NCBI RefSeq assembly: GCF_000744105.1
Contig: NZ_JQLH01000001.1
Location: 1,922,001-1,986,000 of the forward strand
Direction: 5' to 3'
Length of the DNA stretch: 64,000 nucleotides
DNA from: Maribacter forsetii DSM 18668
GTDB lineage: Bacteria > Bacteroidota > Bacteroidia > Flavobacteriales > Flavobacteriaceae
Shown piece by piece: positions 1 through 8,954 of this stretch. The stretch's first letter is position 1, and every line of letters begins with the position of its first letter. Below the pieces are notes generated by a model, which had not been told where the DNA came from, made no database searches, and saw only the letters and a program-made list of their open reading frames with translations. The translations under genes were made by a program, and so were the position numbers.

Positions 1-1407
1 CTTAATGATTTCAGCAATTCCTTCTGGTAGCATTTGTTCCCAACCTTCGTCGTTGTTCATTAATTTTTTAAGAACATCCCTAGAGAAAATATGCATTACC
101 TCTGGTTCGTAATCTATGATGTCCATTACCTTACCGTTGTACTTAAAGAATTTATATAATTCTTTCATACGTGGGTGCACTTTTACGTTATTACTGGTCA
201 TGATTTGACCGGTATCAGCATTCTTCATTGGGTATAGATACACCTGTAAATCTTTAAAGAATAATTTACCAAATGCCTCTAAAATGCCACCACTTAAATG
301 ACGGTAGTATTTTTCATCGAATATGTCTACCAGGTTGTTTACCCCCATGGTTAAGCCAATTCTATTTTTGGTATAGTTATTAAAGTACTCTACCAATTTG
401 TAATATTCTTGGAATTTTGAAATCATTACAGAATGACCAAGAGAACAAAGTAATTCTGCTCTGTCCATGAAATCTTGCTCATCAATTTCACCGGATGCTT
501 TAAGGTTAGATAGTGTTATTTCAAAAATAACGATGGTATTATTTTGATCAACACCCTTATCACGAATGAAAATGTCATAAGACTTCTCAAACATATCTAA
601 ATTCACCTTGGTAACGGGTCTAAAACTACCACGTAATGCTAATATGTTCTTTTTGTAAAGTACAGCTGCAGGTAATAGGTTGTTGCCGTCAGGACCGAAC
701 ATAACAGCATCTGTCATGTCATTCTTAATAAGCTGTAAACTCATTAAACGGTTATCAACCTCTTTAAAGTTTGGTCCAGAGAAGTTGATCATGTCAATCT
801 CTAAAGTATCTTTATCTATATGGTCATATAAATATTTCAACATTTTCTTAGGCTTATGATACTTGTAAAAAGCACCATAAATTAAGTTTACCCCAAGAAT
901 ACCCAATGTTTCTTGTTGTAGTCTTGCTTCGTTTTGCTTAAAACGAATATGAAGAATTATCTCGTCATATTCTTTTTGATTTGGGTCTAGTTGGTAACGA
1001 ATACCGATCCAACCATGACCTTTATATCTTTTAGAAAAATCAATTGTAGCTACTGTATTTGCATATGAAAAGAATAACCTTTCTGGATGGTTATCACGAC
1101 TAATACGCTCTTCCATCAATTGCATTTCATAATGCAGCATGGTTTTTAATCTTGCCTGTGTTACATAGCGTCCATCAGACTCAATACCGTAAATAGCATC
1201 ACTAAAATCTTTGTCGTAAGCACTCATTGCTTTTGCAATGGTACCGGAAGCACCACCTGACCTAAAGAAATGACGTGCGGTTTCTTGTCCTGCGCCAATT
1301 TCTGCAAAAGTTCCGTATATATCCGGATTCAGATTTATGCGTAGGGTTTTTGCTTTAATAGAGGGAATATTCTCAAAAACACTATCTCTTTTTAATACCG
1401 ATGCCAT
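1..1407 (-). CDS. Conserved protein of unknown function, 3' end outside window
   Basis: An open frame of 469 codons runs from the ATG at 1405-1407 to the window edge with no stop, so the C-terminus is missing. The protein begins MASVLKRDSVFENIPSIKAK and is rich in charged and aromatic residues. I see no signal peptide, no transmembrane segment and no catalytic motif I can name with confidence. The sequence looks like a soluble cytoplasmic protein conserved in Flavobacteriia, and similar proteins carry inconsistent database names. I saw no nucleotidyltransferase HxGH motif, so I do not assign an enzymatic role. It is divergent from the metallo-hydrolase at 1578 across a 170-bp gap. Confidence 0.8.
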   Translation of the reverse strand, partial: MASVLKRDSVFENIPSIKAKTLRINLNPDIYGTFAEIGAGQETARHFFRSGGASGTIAKAMSAYDKDFSDAIYGIESDGRYVTQARLKTMLHYEMQLMEERISRDNHPERLFFSYANTVATIDFSKRYKGHGWIGIRYQLDPNQKEYDEIILHIRFKQNEARLQQETLGILGVNLIYGAFYKYHKPKKMLKYLYDHIDKDTLEIDMINFSGPNFKEVDNRLMSLQLIKNDMTDAVMFGPDGNNLLPAAVLYKKNILALRGSFRPVTKVNLDMFEKSYDIFIRDKGVDQNNTIVIFEITLSNLKASGEIDEQDFMDRAELLCSLGHSVMISKFQEYYKLVEYFNNYTKNRIGLTMGVNNLVDIFDEKYYRHLSGGILEAFGKLFFKDLQVYLYPMKNADTGQIMTSNNVKVHPRMKELYKFFKYNGKVMDIIDYEPEVMHIFSRDVLKKLMNNDEGWEQMLPEGIAEIIK

Positions 1408-1563
1408 TTTTTACCTGTTTAGCTTTTAACAAAGTTATAAAGAATGGTTGTTACAATACACAATAGCCGCAAAAAAATGGCATAAGTTTCGGTTATTGTT
1501 TTTATTCCCTTTTAAATACAGCGATCTTATAATTTTCAGTAACCAATTTTATTAAAAAGGAAT

Positions 1564-1571
1564 TAAATTTG
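1564..1571 (+). promoter_or_regulatory. Candidate -7 promoter box TAAATTTG
   Basis: This matches the Bacteroidota sigma-A -7 consensus TAnnTTTG. It ends only 6 nt before the ATG of the metallo-hydrolase gene, so transcription from it would give a nearly leaderless mRNA. No clear -33 TTG is visible at the expected spacing. Confidence 0.4.
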
Positions 1572-1577
1572 TAATAC

Positions 1578-2354
1578 ATGATTAACAATTTACGTGTTAC
1601 TTTTTTAGGTACGGGAACTTCTCAAGGAATTCCCATAATTGGCAGTACGCATCCGGTTTGCTTAAGTGATAACCCAAAGGATAAAAGATTGCGGGTTTCG
1701 GTTTTACTTTCATGGGATGATTTCAATTATGTTATTGATTGTGGTCCGGACTTTCGTCAGCAGATGCTTAGGGAGAATGTAAATCATTTAGATGGTATTC
1801 TGTATACGCATGAACATTCTGATCATACTGCAGGGCTTGATGATATTCGCCCCTTTTTCTTTAGGCAAGGTAATATTCCAGTTTATGCCCATAGTAGGGT
1901 GGTAAAATCATTGAAAAAAAGATTTGACTACATATTTCAAGAAGAAAACAAATATCCAGGCGCACCTACTGTAGATATTAATCTTATAGAAAACAATGTT
2001 CCTTTTTCAATTGGTGGCCAAGATGTAACTCCTATAAACGTATTACATAATAAGTTACAGGTATTTGGTTATAGAATAGGAGATTTTACTTATTTGACTG
2101 ATGTAAAAACGGTACTGCCAGAAGAAAAAGAAAAAATAAAAGGGACTAAGGTTCTTGTAGTTAGTGCATTGCGTATAGAGCCCCATATTTCTCATTTCAA
2201 TTTAGAGGAAGCCCTTGCGTTCATAAAAGAAATTAACCCAGAAAAGGCATACCTAACCCATATTAGTCACCTACTTGGTTTTCATGACGAGGTAGAAAAA
2301 ATTTTGCCGAATAATGTACATTTGGCTTACGATAACTTAACAATCACTATTTAA
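1578..2354 (+). CDS. Metallo-beta-lactamase-fold hydrolase, PhnP-like
   Basis: The 258-residue protein has the MBL-fold metal signature THEHSDHTAGLDD, with H78, H80, D82 and H83 as metal ligands. It also has an N-terminal LGTGTSQGIP strand-turn typical of the PhnP / tRNase Z-like branch, and a late LTD and HISH pair that could complete the binuclear site. Length and motif order fit PhnP-type phosphodiesterases, which hydrolyse cyclic phosphoribosyl compounds. No phosphonate genes are nearby, so the natural substrate is unknown. It is cytoplasmic, with no signal peptide. The stop is 2 nt before the next ATG, which suggests co-transcription with the gene at 2357. Confidence 0.85.
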   Translation: MINNLRVTFLGTGTSQGIPIIGSTHPVCLSDNPKDKRLRVSVLLSWDDFNYVIDCGPDFRQQMLRENVNHLDGILYTHEHSDHTAGLDDIRPFFFRQGNIPVYAHSRVVKSLKKRFDYIFQEENKYPGAPTVDINLIENNVPFSIGGQDVTPINVLHNKLQVFGYRIGDFTYLTDVKTVLPEEKEKIKGTKVLVVSALRIEPHISHFNLEEALAFIKEINPEKAYLTHISHLLGFHDEVEKILPNNVHLAYDNLTITI

Positions 2355-2356
2355 TT

Positions 2357-2851
2357 ATGAAGAGCAAAATATACCTTTATTTATTCCTATTTGTTTCCCT
2401 GATCTGTTTATACCTAGTTGTTAGCAGTGGTAATATGACCAAAGCTAATGCTGAAACAATTACAAGGCTAGAGAGTAAGGTTGAAAATTTGAAAGACTCT
2501 GTTCAAAGATCATCTTTAAAAGTGTTGGATATGCAGTACTTTTCATTAGAAAATAACGATGATGCCTTAGCTTATTTTGAGCATTTAGACTTACAAGACC
2601 CTTCTGGGTACGTTGCTGATAAACTATTGGAAACCAATGCGCAAAAAGGGGATAACCCATTAGTGCCTTACGAGGGAATGCAGAGCGATTTTAAAATCAA
2701 TAAAATAAAGGTTCTAAACCACAAATGGATTCTTACCGATTTCTCGGATGGAAAATACTGGGGAGAACTATTGATCAAGTATGAACTAAAAGATGATCTT
2801 GGGGTAGACTTTACCTTGGTAGATCACTTATTATATACGCGAAGTAATTAA
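2357..2851 (+). CDS. Small membrane-anchored protein of unknown function
   Basis: This 164-residue protein has one N-terminal hydrophobic segment (about residues 5-24, rich in L, F and V). A short heptad-like stretch follows (about 30-55, TITRLESKVENLKDSV) that could form a coiled coil, then a soluble domain of about 100 residues. The topology suggests a single-pass protein with its bulk in the periplasm. It starts 2 nt after the MBL hydrolase stop and is very likely in the same operon. Its 3' end overlaps the convergent esterase gene by 4 nt. I do not recognise the soluble domain. Confidence 0.75.
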   Translation: MKSKIYLYLFLFVSLICLYLVVSSGNMTKANAETITRLESKVENLKDSVQRSSLKVLDMQYFSLENNDDALAYFEHLDLQDPSGYVADKLLETNAQKGDNPLVPYEGMQSDFKINKIKVLNHKWILTDFSDGKYWGELLIKYELKDDLGVDFTLVDHLLYTRSN

Positions 2852-3507
2852 ATTTTATCCGAAATCCACTTTTTAAGAGCGTAGAAATTCTGAGGTGCAA
2901 CACCATGACCTGCAGGAAATTCTTCATATACATGTTTAATACCCAAATTTTTTAAAAGCTCTGGTGCCTTTCTTGCCCAATCTACGGGTATCACTTGGTC
3001 CATATCTCCGTGAGAACTGTAGAAGTTTAGGCTGTCAAAGTTGTTTTCCTTATAAGAATCTGCTAGAATGGATTCGTTGATGTATCCGCTTAATGCAATT
3101 ATGTTTTTTACTTTTTCAGGATATGATAATGCAACGGCATAGCTAAGAATTGTACCTTGACTGAAGCCTAAAAGGTTTACATTGTTTTCATCCAAACCGT
3201 ACGTAGAACAAGCCTCTTCTATAAAGGTCTTTATTTTATCACGCGATTCTATAGCTTGGTCATCATCGCTCCATTTTCCTTTTTCATCATCAAAATTAAT
3301 GGCATACCACGCATAACCATAAGGTTGTAAAATATAAGGGGCGCGAACAGCAATAATGCATAGTTCTTCTGGTAATTCTGGTGCAAAAGAAAATAAGTCT
3401 TCTTCATTACTACCGTAACCATGCAGCATAAATAAAACTGGCGGTTTTTTATCTGTAAGACTAGATGGTCTAATAATATGTTCTAAAGATAGGGGAGCTG
3501 TTGTCAT
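2848..3507 (-). CDS. Alpha/beta hydrolase, carboxylesterase/phospholipase family
   Basis: The 219-residue protein has the Abhydrolase_2 layout: an oxyanion HGYGSNEEDL loop (residues 29-38), the nucleophile elbow GFSQG with S116, the acid in HGDMDQVIP (D170) and the histidine in AGHG (H201). This is the full length for small cytosolic carboxylesterases and lysophospholipase-like enzymes. There is no signal peptide. The substrate cannot be read from the sequence. It lies 4 nt downstream of the 109-residue membrane protein and in line with the dihydroorotase-like gene, so 5102 to 2848 is probably one transcription unit. Confidence 0.88.
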   Translation of the reverse strand: MTTAPLSLEHIIRPSSLTDKKPPVLFMLHGYGSNEEDLFSFAPELPEELCIIAVRAPYILQPYGYAWYAINFDDEKGKWSDDDQAIESRDKIKTFIEEACSTYGLDENNVNLLGFSQGTILSYAVALSYPEKVKNIIALSGYINESILADSYKENNFDSLNFYSSHGDMDQVIPVDWARKAPELLKNLGIKHVYEEFPAGHGVAPQNFYALKKWISDKI

Positions 3508-3511
3508 TATA

Positions 3512-3841
3512 TTATTTAATAAAAGTGAACCATTTTTGAAAATACGGGCCTACAATAGGCACAATTTGCTCTTTGTTACTTAATGCACCAATAAAGCCAT
3601 ATACCCAAAGTACAATGTAGCACAGGTATAAGCCATAAAGCGCATATTGGTTGAACCATACACTAGAAAATATAGCAAAGCCATGAAACATTAAGTGTAG
3701 ACCAAATGCTTGACGGGTATGTATTCTTGCAAAACGATATTGTGGTTCGTTATTCATAGACAGGGCGATTATTGCCCCAACGATGGTTAAATAGGCAATT
3801 ATAGCTGTTGTTCTGCCTGGTATTTCGGGAGATTTCTCCAT
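3512..3841 (-). CDS. Three-helix membrane protein, Tic20/DUF4870-like
   Basis: The protein has 109 residues and three predicted membrane helices at about 11-29, 46-63 and 67-87. The stretch YRFARIHTRQAFGLHL before the second helix resembles the loop of small DUF4870/Tic20-like bacterial membrane proteins, for which no function is established. The start codon lies 1 nt below the stop of the gene upstream (3843), so translation may be coupled. The family assignment is from pattern memory and is moderate. Confidence 0.7.
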   Translation of the reverse strand: MEKSPEIPGRTTAIIAYLTIVGAIIALSMNNEPQYRFARIHTRQAFGLHLMFHGFAIFSSVWFNQYALYGLYLCYIVLWVYGFIGALSNKEQIVPIVGPYFQKWFTFIK

Positions 3842-3842
3842 G

Positions 3843-5102
3843 TTACTTATTTAAAACTAATTGGTTATTTGCAATGGCGCCTACTACTTTTCCTTTCATT
3901 TGCTTGCCAATTGCGATGGAGTTTTTACTGGAGCTAAAGATCTGATCTTGTGAAAATTCATAAGTGTCATCTGTAGTAAAAAGCGAAAGGTTTGCTTCTT
4001 GACCGACTTCTAGCTGTGGCTCTGTCATTCCAAAAACAGAACGCCCTTTGGTTAGCAAGGCAATGGTCTCTTCAATATTAAAAAGTTCATTTAGCATACC
4101 AAATATGCTTTCTAGTCCTATTGTTCCAAAATCAGCATTGTCAAATTCCACATGCTTTAGTTCTATATTTAAAGGAGTGTGATCAGATGTCACAAAATCT
4201 ATAGTTCCATTTTTTACTCCTTTTTGTAATGCTTTTATATCTGCTGCCGTTCTCAGTGGTGGCATTACTTTAAATTGTGTGTCAAAATTTTCTAAGGCAC
4301 TATCGGTAATCATAAGGTTGTGAGCTGCTACACTACAAAACACCTGTAATCCTTTTTTCTTGGCGTCGGCTATAAGTTTCACTGAATTTACTGTAGAAAT
4401 GGTAGGTATAAACAATTTCCCTCCCGTATATTCCAAAACAAATAAATCTCGTGCTATCTGTAATTCTTCCGCCAGAGCAGGAATTCCCTTCAAGCCTAAT
4501 TTTGTGCTGGTAACACCTTCGTTGACAATTCCTTTTCCGGATATGCTTTTATCCAACGGAAAAGAAAACACCATTCCGTCAAAATTTTGAGCGTATTGTA
4601 GGGCAATTTTTAAAAGGTTGGCATTTGCCATTGGATGTTTATAATCATAAAAGCCCAAGGCGCCGGCATTTTTCATATCGTAAAGCTCCGCCAGTACTTC
4701 ACCTTCACCTTTTACGGTCAAATTTCCTAAAGGGTGTACCCTTGTTAATAGATCCTTGGCCGCATTTTTTAAGTACACAATATCTGATGCGGAATCTGGT
4801 GTTGGGTTACTGCTCGTATTTAAAATAACATCTGTAAATCCGCTTTTTGCGGCAGTTAGTAATCCGTTTTCTATAGTTTCTCTTTCTTCATAACCAGGCT
4901 CTCCAAAACTAACTCCGCTATCAAACCAACCAATTGAAACATGTAAATCCTTTATGGCTATAACTTTTGTTTTACCGGTAGGCTCAATAGTAGTCTCAAT
5001 AGCATCTATAACGCCATTTTTAATAAGAATATCCCTCTTTTTTAAATGAAGGTTCTTAGTACTCCCATTTACTATAGTCACTGATTTTAGAAGTATATTC
5101 AT
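3843..5102 (-). CDS. Dihydroorotase-like amidohydrolase lacking metal ligands
   Basis: This 419-residue protein aligns over its length with type I dihydroorotases, which close carbamoyl-aspartate to dihydroorotate in pyrimidine synthesis. It keeps family landmarks: EPGYEERETIENG (68-80), a GIPALAEE-like segment, TSDHTPL, and a C-terminal amidohydrolase tail. The canonical DxHxHxREPG metal site is here D61-S-G63-V-S65-F-G67-EPG, so both histidines and the arginine are gone. The usual later histidine ligands also appear substituted, by FPLD and FIPTIST. It is therefore probably not catalytic by the standard mechanism and may be a structural PyrC' (pseudo-dihydroorotase) subunit or have a different role. 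It is transcribed with the downstream membrane protein and esterase genes. Confidence 0.85.
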   Translation of the reverse strand: MNILLKSVTIVNGSTKNLHLKKRDILIKNGVIDAIETTIEPTGKTKVIAIKDLHVSIGWFDSGVSFGEPGYEERETIENGLLTAAKSGFTDVILNTSSNPTPDSASDIVYLKNAAKDLLTRVHPLGNLTVKGEGEVLAELYDMKNAGALGFYDYKHPMANANLLKIALQYAQNFDGMVFSFPLDKSISGKGIVNEGVTSTKLGLKGIPALAEELQIARDLFVLEYTGGKLFIPTISTVNSVKLIADAKKKGLQVFCSVAAHNLMITDSALENFDTQFKVMPPLRTAADIKALQKGVKNGTIDFVTSDHTPLNIELKHVEFDNADFGTIGLESIFGMLNELFNIEETIALLTKGRSVFGMTEPQLEVGQEANLSLFTTDDTYEFSQDQIFSSSKNSIAIGKQMKGKVVGAIANNQLVLNK

Positions 5103-5128
5103 AGGTTTATGGGTGGTATGTTAATAGG

Positions 5129-7045
5129 TTATTTTAAGAATCTTTGTAGTGCTGTTTCTATTAAAACAAAAGCCAGTGCTAAAATAGCAAACCATTTCCA
5201 AAACTCGTTAATGGCATTGTCTTTTTGACTTTCTAAAAAGAAATTTGATACTGATGTATTACTGTTATTTTCTGGGAGCGCAGTATATAATAATTCACTC
5301 TCTTTTCTGTCATTATTAAAGCTGATGTGTCTTATCGTTTTATCATTATGTATAATTTTATAGATACCAGCTTCTTTGGGGTTTTCTATAAAATTAACCT
5401 GAACCTTTTTAGGTAATACCCGTTGCTGAGGAATAAACTCATTATTATCATTAGCTATTTTAATGATATCATCTTGTTGCAAAGTAAGGGGTAATTCTAT
5501 TTCCGTTTTGCTACCAATACTTGAATATAATGGTGGAAGTTTTAAACTATTCATACCCATATTGTAAAAAGCAGGAACAATTAAGGGCGAATTCTTGAAA
5601 TTTGAATTATCACTACTTAAAGCTGCAGTAAAGAAATATGCATTTTTAGACCCTACTAAAAAGGGTTCGTTATTTTGATAAGACAATGCCACCGGAGCTT
5701 TTGTACTAATTCTATAGCGTTCTTGAACACTAGGGAATTGAAAATCCGTTACTTTCTTATCGAATACATTCTCAAATAACGGGTGCGCCGTTTTTATAAT
5801 GGCGATGGGTATTTCTTGTTCTATTTTGGTAGAGAACCTAGTTGCATCATAAGCACTAGATAATTGATTGTAAGAGTTGATATCGCCTTTTGTAGCAGGT
5901 ATGAATATAAAACTACCTCCGTTGGTACTCAAAGATTTCAACGCGGTAATAAGCGAGCTTGGTAATTTTGATATTTCGTTTAGAACTACTAAATCCTGAT
6001 TTTCAATAGTGCTATAGTTTAATTGCGCTAATGTACTAGTGGTGAAGCTAAAATCTTCATCGGTATATATGCGCTTTAAATAATCTGCAGATGTATTGCC
6101 AATTACCAATACCTTAATTTTCGATTTTTCGTCAATGTTGAAGAAGAATTGATTGTCATAATCCAACCCCGTATCCATAATGGTTACCTTACCCAAGACA
6201 ATGTCTTTTGCATTTATGGTAAAGCGTACATCCGCTTTTTTGTTTTGATCAAAATTAGCGCCTGTTTTTGCTATTAGCTTAGTATCATTAAATAAAGACA
6301 CAGGTATGGTCTTTTCTTCAGAATTTGTAGTTAATTGTGCTACTACCTCTATGTTATCATTACTACGCTCCGCTATAAAAACCGTATCTATAGCCGTATT
6401 GCTGATGATTGTATTACCAGGTTTTATATACTGTATGTTGATGGTGCTGGTTGAATCTACATCAGTTAAATTGCCCATACGTTGTTGAAAATCTGAAATA
6501 AGCACCAAGTTTTTTTGTGAAGTGGTATTATCACTGAAATAGGTTTTTCCTTTTAGAATTATTTCAGAAATACCTAATTGCTCTGAACCTACGGAGAGAT
6601 TCAGAAGGTCATTTTGAATATCTTTTATATCCACATCTTTATATACCTGTTTATTGGTGAATAATGTAAAACGTTGATCAGAAGGTATGTTGGTTATAAA
6701 ATCTTGAATGGTATTTTTAAATAGGCTACCGTTATCAATTTGCCCGTTCATGCTAAAAGAATCATCTATATAAAAAACGTTTTCCTTTTCTTGTAGGGCA
6801 TTATCGTTAGCCATAAATGGTTGGGCAAATGCAAAAACTAATGCAGCTAGTAAGCCCATTCTGGTAAATAACAGTAACCATTTTTTTAAAGTGCTGCTTT
6901 TTCTAGATTCAGAAACTACTTGTTTTAAGAACTTTACATTAGTAAACGGTGTTTTCTTAAATCTGCGTAATTGAAATAGGTGAATTAGTATAGGAATGAG
7001 TAGTAGTAAAAGACCCCAAAGAAGTTCTGGATATTTAAATTGCAT
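5129..7045 (-). CDS. BatA-domain / VWA-like membrane protein
   Basis: The protein has 638 residues. The N-terminus (PELLWGLLLLLIPILIHLFQ, then RRFKKTPFTN) is the BatA/aerotolerance-regulator N-terminal module, with helices at about 8-26 and 56-77. A von Willebrand A-like domain follows, with a MIDAS-type D94-x-S96-x-S98. A long periplasmic region and a single C-terminal helix (about 615-637) complete it. Proteins of this architecture are common and conserved in Bacteroidota, and their function is poorly defined beyond a proposed envelope role. It lies 26 nt upstream of the dihydroorotase-like gene on the same strand, an arrangement I associate with flavobacteria. Confidence 0.85.
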   Translation of the reverse strand: MQFKYPELLWGLLLLLIPILIHLFQLRRFKKTPFTNVKFLKQVVSESRKSSTLKKWLLLFTRMGLLAALVFAFAQPFMANDNALQEKENVFYIDDSFSMNGQIDNGSLFKNTIQDFITNIPSDQRFTLFTNKQVYKDVDIKDIQNDLLNLSVGSEQLGISEIILKGKTYFSDNTTSQKNLVLISDFQQRMGNLTDVDSTSTINIQYIKPGNTIISNTAIDTVFIAERSNDNIEVVAQLTTNSEEKTIPVSLFNDTKLIAKTGANFDQNKKADVRFTINAKDIVLGKVTIMDTGLDYDNQFFFNIDEKSKIKVLVIGNTSADYLKRIYTDEDFSFTTSTLAQLNYSTIENQDLVVLNEISKLPSSLITALKSLSTNGGSFIFIPATKGDINSYNQLSSAYDATRFSTKIEQEIPIAIIKTAHPLFENVFDKKVTDFQFPSVQERYRISTKAPVALSYQNNEPFLVGSKNAYFFTAALSSDNSNFKNSPLIVPAFYNMGMNSLKLPPLYSSIGSKTEIELPLTLQQDDIIKIANDNNEFIPQQRVLPKKVQVNFIENPKEAGIYKIIHNDKTIRHISFNNDRKESELLYTALPENNSNTSVSNFFLESQKDNAINEFWKWFAILALAFVLIETALQRFLK

Positions 7046-7128
7046 TCCTAATTTTGATTATAGCAAAGATAATTATTTTGAAATTAGAAGCTTGTGAGAA
7101 ATCAACTAATATTTTTGTTGGGCTATGA

Positions 7129-8136
7129 TCAGCAAAAGAAGAAATAATCTACAGATGGCTTTTGTTCCAATTCTTTAAAAAACGATTTGATCATAGTTTG
7201 GTCATCTTCGTTAGCAACGGTAATAATGGTTTTGGAATTTTTTGATTCTTTTAACTTAGAGTAGTGGGTCAGGCGGATACCGTAAATATCTTTCCCAATT
7301 TTCTTTTCATTATCACAGACCCATTGAAAAGGAATATTTTTCTCTACAAGCAGTTTGGCAATCGTTTTTCCTTTTTTACCAGCGCCCCATACGACTAGAT
7401 TGTCTGTTGTTTGGTATTCCAATTTTAAGAAGTAGCGCAACTTAATATCCAAGAAATAATTCTGTGCGTAGTGCTCGCTGGTTCGCGATGTTCTGTTGTC
7501 GTAATCTCGCCAATAATGTAGGGTAGTGGTGCAGGGTATGCACTTTAAGCCTAATTTATAGAAGCGGAAAGCAAGGTCATAATCTTCAGGATAACGATTA
7601 GGATTAAAACCATCGCTAGCTTCAAAATCTTCTTTATGTACCATCCAACAAGGGGAGGGTATTACACATTCTTTATATATTTCTTTAAAATTATCACCGG
7701 TAGCGGTTAATTTATTCAACCACTTCTCATATCGATCGTAACCGTCATTTACTCCTGCTTTTGAAAAATATTTTACCTTCCCTAAAGCAAGACTTCCTTT
7801 TCCTTGTTGTACTAGAGAATTGACCATGACTTCTATCCGTTCTGGGCTCATGTAATCATCAGCATCCATTCTTGATATAAAGTTGCCACTACTATGTGCG
7901 TATGCTTTTCTAAGTGCCGTTATAATGCCGGATTCTTCATTTGAAAATATTTTAAATCGAGCATCATTGGCTGCAAAAGTTTTGGCAATTGCTAAACTAT
8001 CATCACTTGAATTATCGTTGACGGCAATAATCTCCCAGTTATTGTAGGTCTGATTTTGAATGGATTTTAAGCATTCTTCAAAATATTCATCAACATTTTT
8101 AAAAGGAATTAGGATACTTACAAGCGGTTTTGTCAT
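7129..8136 (-). CDS. Family 2 glycosyltransferase with C-terminal Rossmann-like domain
   Basis: The 335-residue protein has a GT-A fold transferase at residues 1-230: SILIPFKN at the start, the nucleotide-sugar/metal motif D91-A-D93-D94, and a YPEDYDLAF acceptor-side acid pair (E184, D185). About 95 further residues begin NLVVWGAGKKGK, with the glycine-rich turn G251-A-G253-K-K-G256, and resemble a small nucleotide-binding Rossmann domain. It probably adds a sugar to a surface polysaccharide or lipid. Donor and acceptor are unknown, and no polysaccharide cluster is visible around it. No transmembrane helix is seen, so it is probably cytoplasmic or peripheral. Confidence 0.88.
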   Translation of the reverse strand: MTKPLVSILIPFKNVDEYFEECLKSIQNQTYNNWEIIAVNDNSSDDSLAIAKTFAANDARFKIFSNEESGIITALRKAYAHSSGNFISRMDADDYMSPERIEVMVNSLVQQGKGSLALGKVKYFSKAGVNDGYDRYEKWLNKLTATGDNFKEIYKECVIPSPCWMVHKEDFEASDGFNPNRYPEDYDLAFRFYKLGLKCIPCTTTLHYWRDYDNRTSRTSEHYAQNYFLDIKLRYFLKLEYQTTDNLVVWGAGKKGKTIAKLLVEKNIPFQWVCDNEKKIGKDIYGIRLTHYSKLKESKNSKTIITVANEDDQTMIKSFFKELEQKPSVDYFFFC

Positions 8137-8251
8137 CGTGGCAAGGTAATAAATAACTGAAATTCAACCTTTTCATTTCTTTGAAAAATTTGTGAAATCA
8201 CAGAGATAAAAAATAATTAAGAAAAGGCTTTATTAGATAAGAAAACCTTTA

Positions 8252-8259
8252 TATATTTG
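8252..8259 (+). promoter_or_regulatory. Candidate -7 promoter box TATATTTG of the tRNA gene
   Basis: It matches TAnnTTTG and lies 35 nt before the mature tRNA-Ser 5' end, a plausible distance for a short 5' leader. Confidence 0.5.
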
Positions 8260-8294
8260 CACCCGCATTCAGGGAATACCTGATGAGGCACTCA

Positions 8295-8379
8295 GGAGAA
8301 ATGGCAGAGTGGTCGAATGCGGCAGTCTTGAAAACTGTTGAGGGTCACACCTCCGGGGGTTCGAATCCCTCTTTCTCCG
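8295..8379 (+). tRNA. tRNA-Ser, anticodon UGA
   Basis: The acceptor arm GGAGAAA (8295-8301) pairs with TTTCTCC (8372-8378), with discriminator G8379. The anticodon stem-loop GCAGT-CTTGAAA-ACTGT places TGA at 8329-8331. The long variable arm is the class II type expected for serine. The T-loop is GGTTCGAATCC. CCA is not encoded, since GCA follows. Confidence 0.97.
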
Positions 8380-8384
8380 CAGAT

Positions 8385-8422
8385 AAACCCTGTAAACTTT
8401 AGTTTACAGGGTTTTGTTTTTT
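8385..8422 (+). terminator. Rho-independent terminator after tRNA-Ser
   Basis: A 14-bp perfect stem (8385-8398 with 8401-8414, AAACCCTGTAAACT) has a 2-nt apparent loop that would open to a larger one, followed by a T-rich run to 8422. Confidence 0.85.
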
Positions 8423-8954
8423 AGGGTTCATTTGACCTAGATTGTAAAAACTATTAGAGCTATATGTCTATTGGTATTGATTATTAGAAATTTATTTAAA
8501 CTACTGTCTTCACTATAGAGTTGTAGTAGTTATTTTAATGTGTATTTGGGGTAATATTCAAATTGAACTTCAATAATTTGAATTTTTATACTGTATTTCA
8601 TTTTTTGTTTGCCTGAAACTTACTTTTGTATATGGTTTTTTCTTACAAATAAAATGCTTAATAACCTTGATTAGAATTCAATTTAATTCATGTTTGGTTC
8701 CTTTTTAGTCAACATATTTTCAAAAATTAAGTATTAGTTACTGTTTGTAGTTTGCTTTTGTATGGGGTCTAATCGATAAAGAGACAAACATAGTATCATA
8801 GTACACCACACATTTTCCTGTTTTGACAACATTTTACATTGATTAAACAATTATTAGATACATTTTTGACAAATAATAAACGAGGTATTTTCTTACATTT
8901 AGATTATGTAATTAATTACATTAAACATTAATTTATCTTATAAAAATAATTGAC
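8423..8954. other. AT-rich gene-free stretch upstream of the adhesin locus
   Basis: About 530 bp without a convincing reading frame. It separates the tRNA terminator from the adhesin operon and presumably contains the operon promoter and leader. Two similar stretches containing CTTTTGTAT (around 8622 and 8753) occur, but I found no exact TAnnTTTG box close to the 8955 start. Confidence 0.5.
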
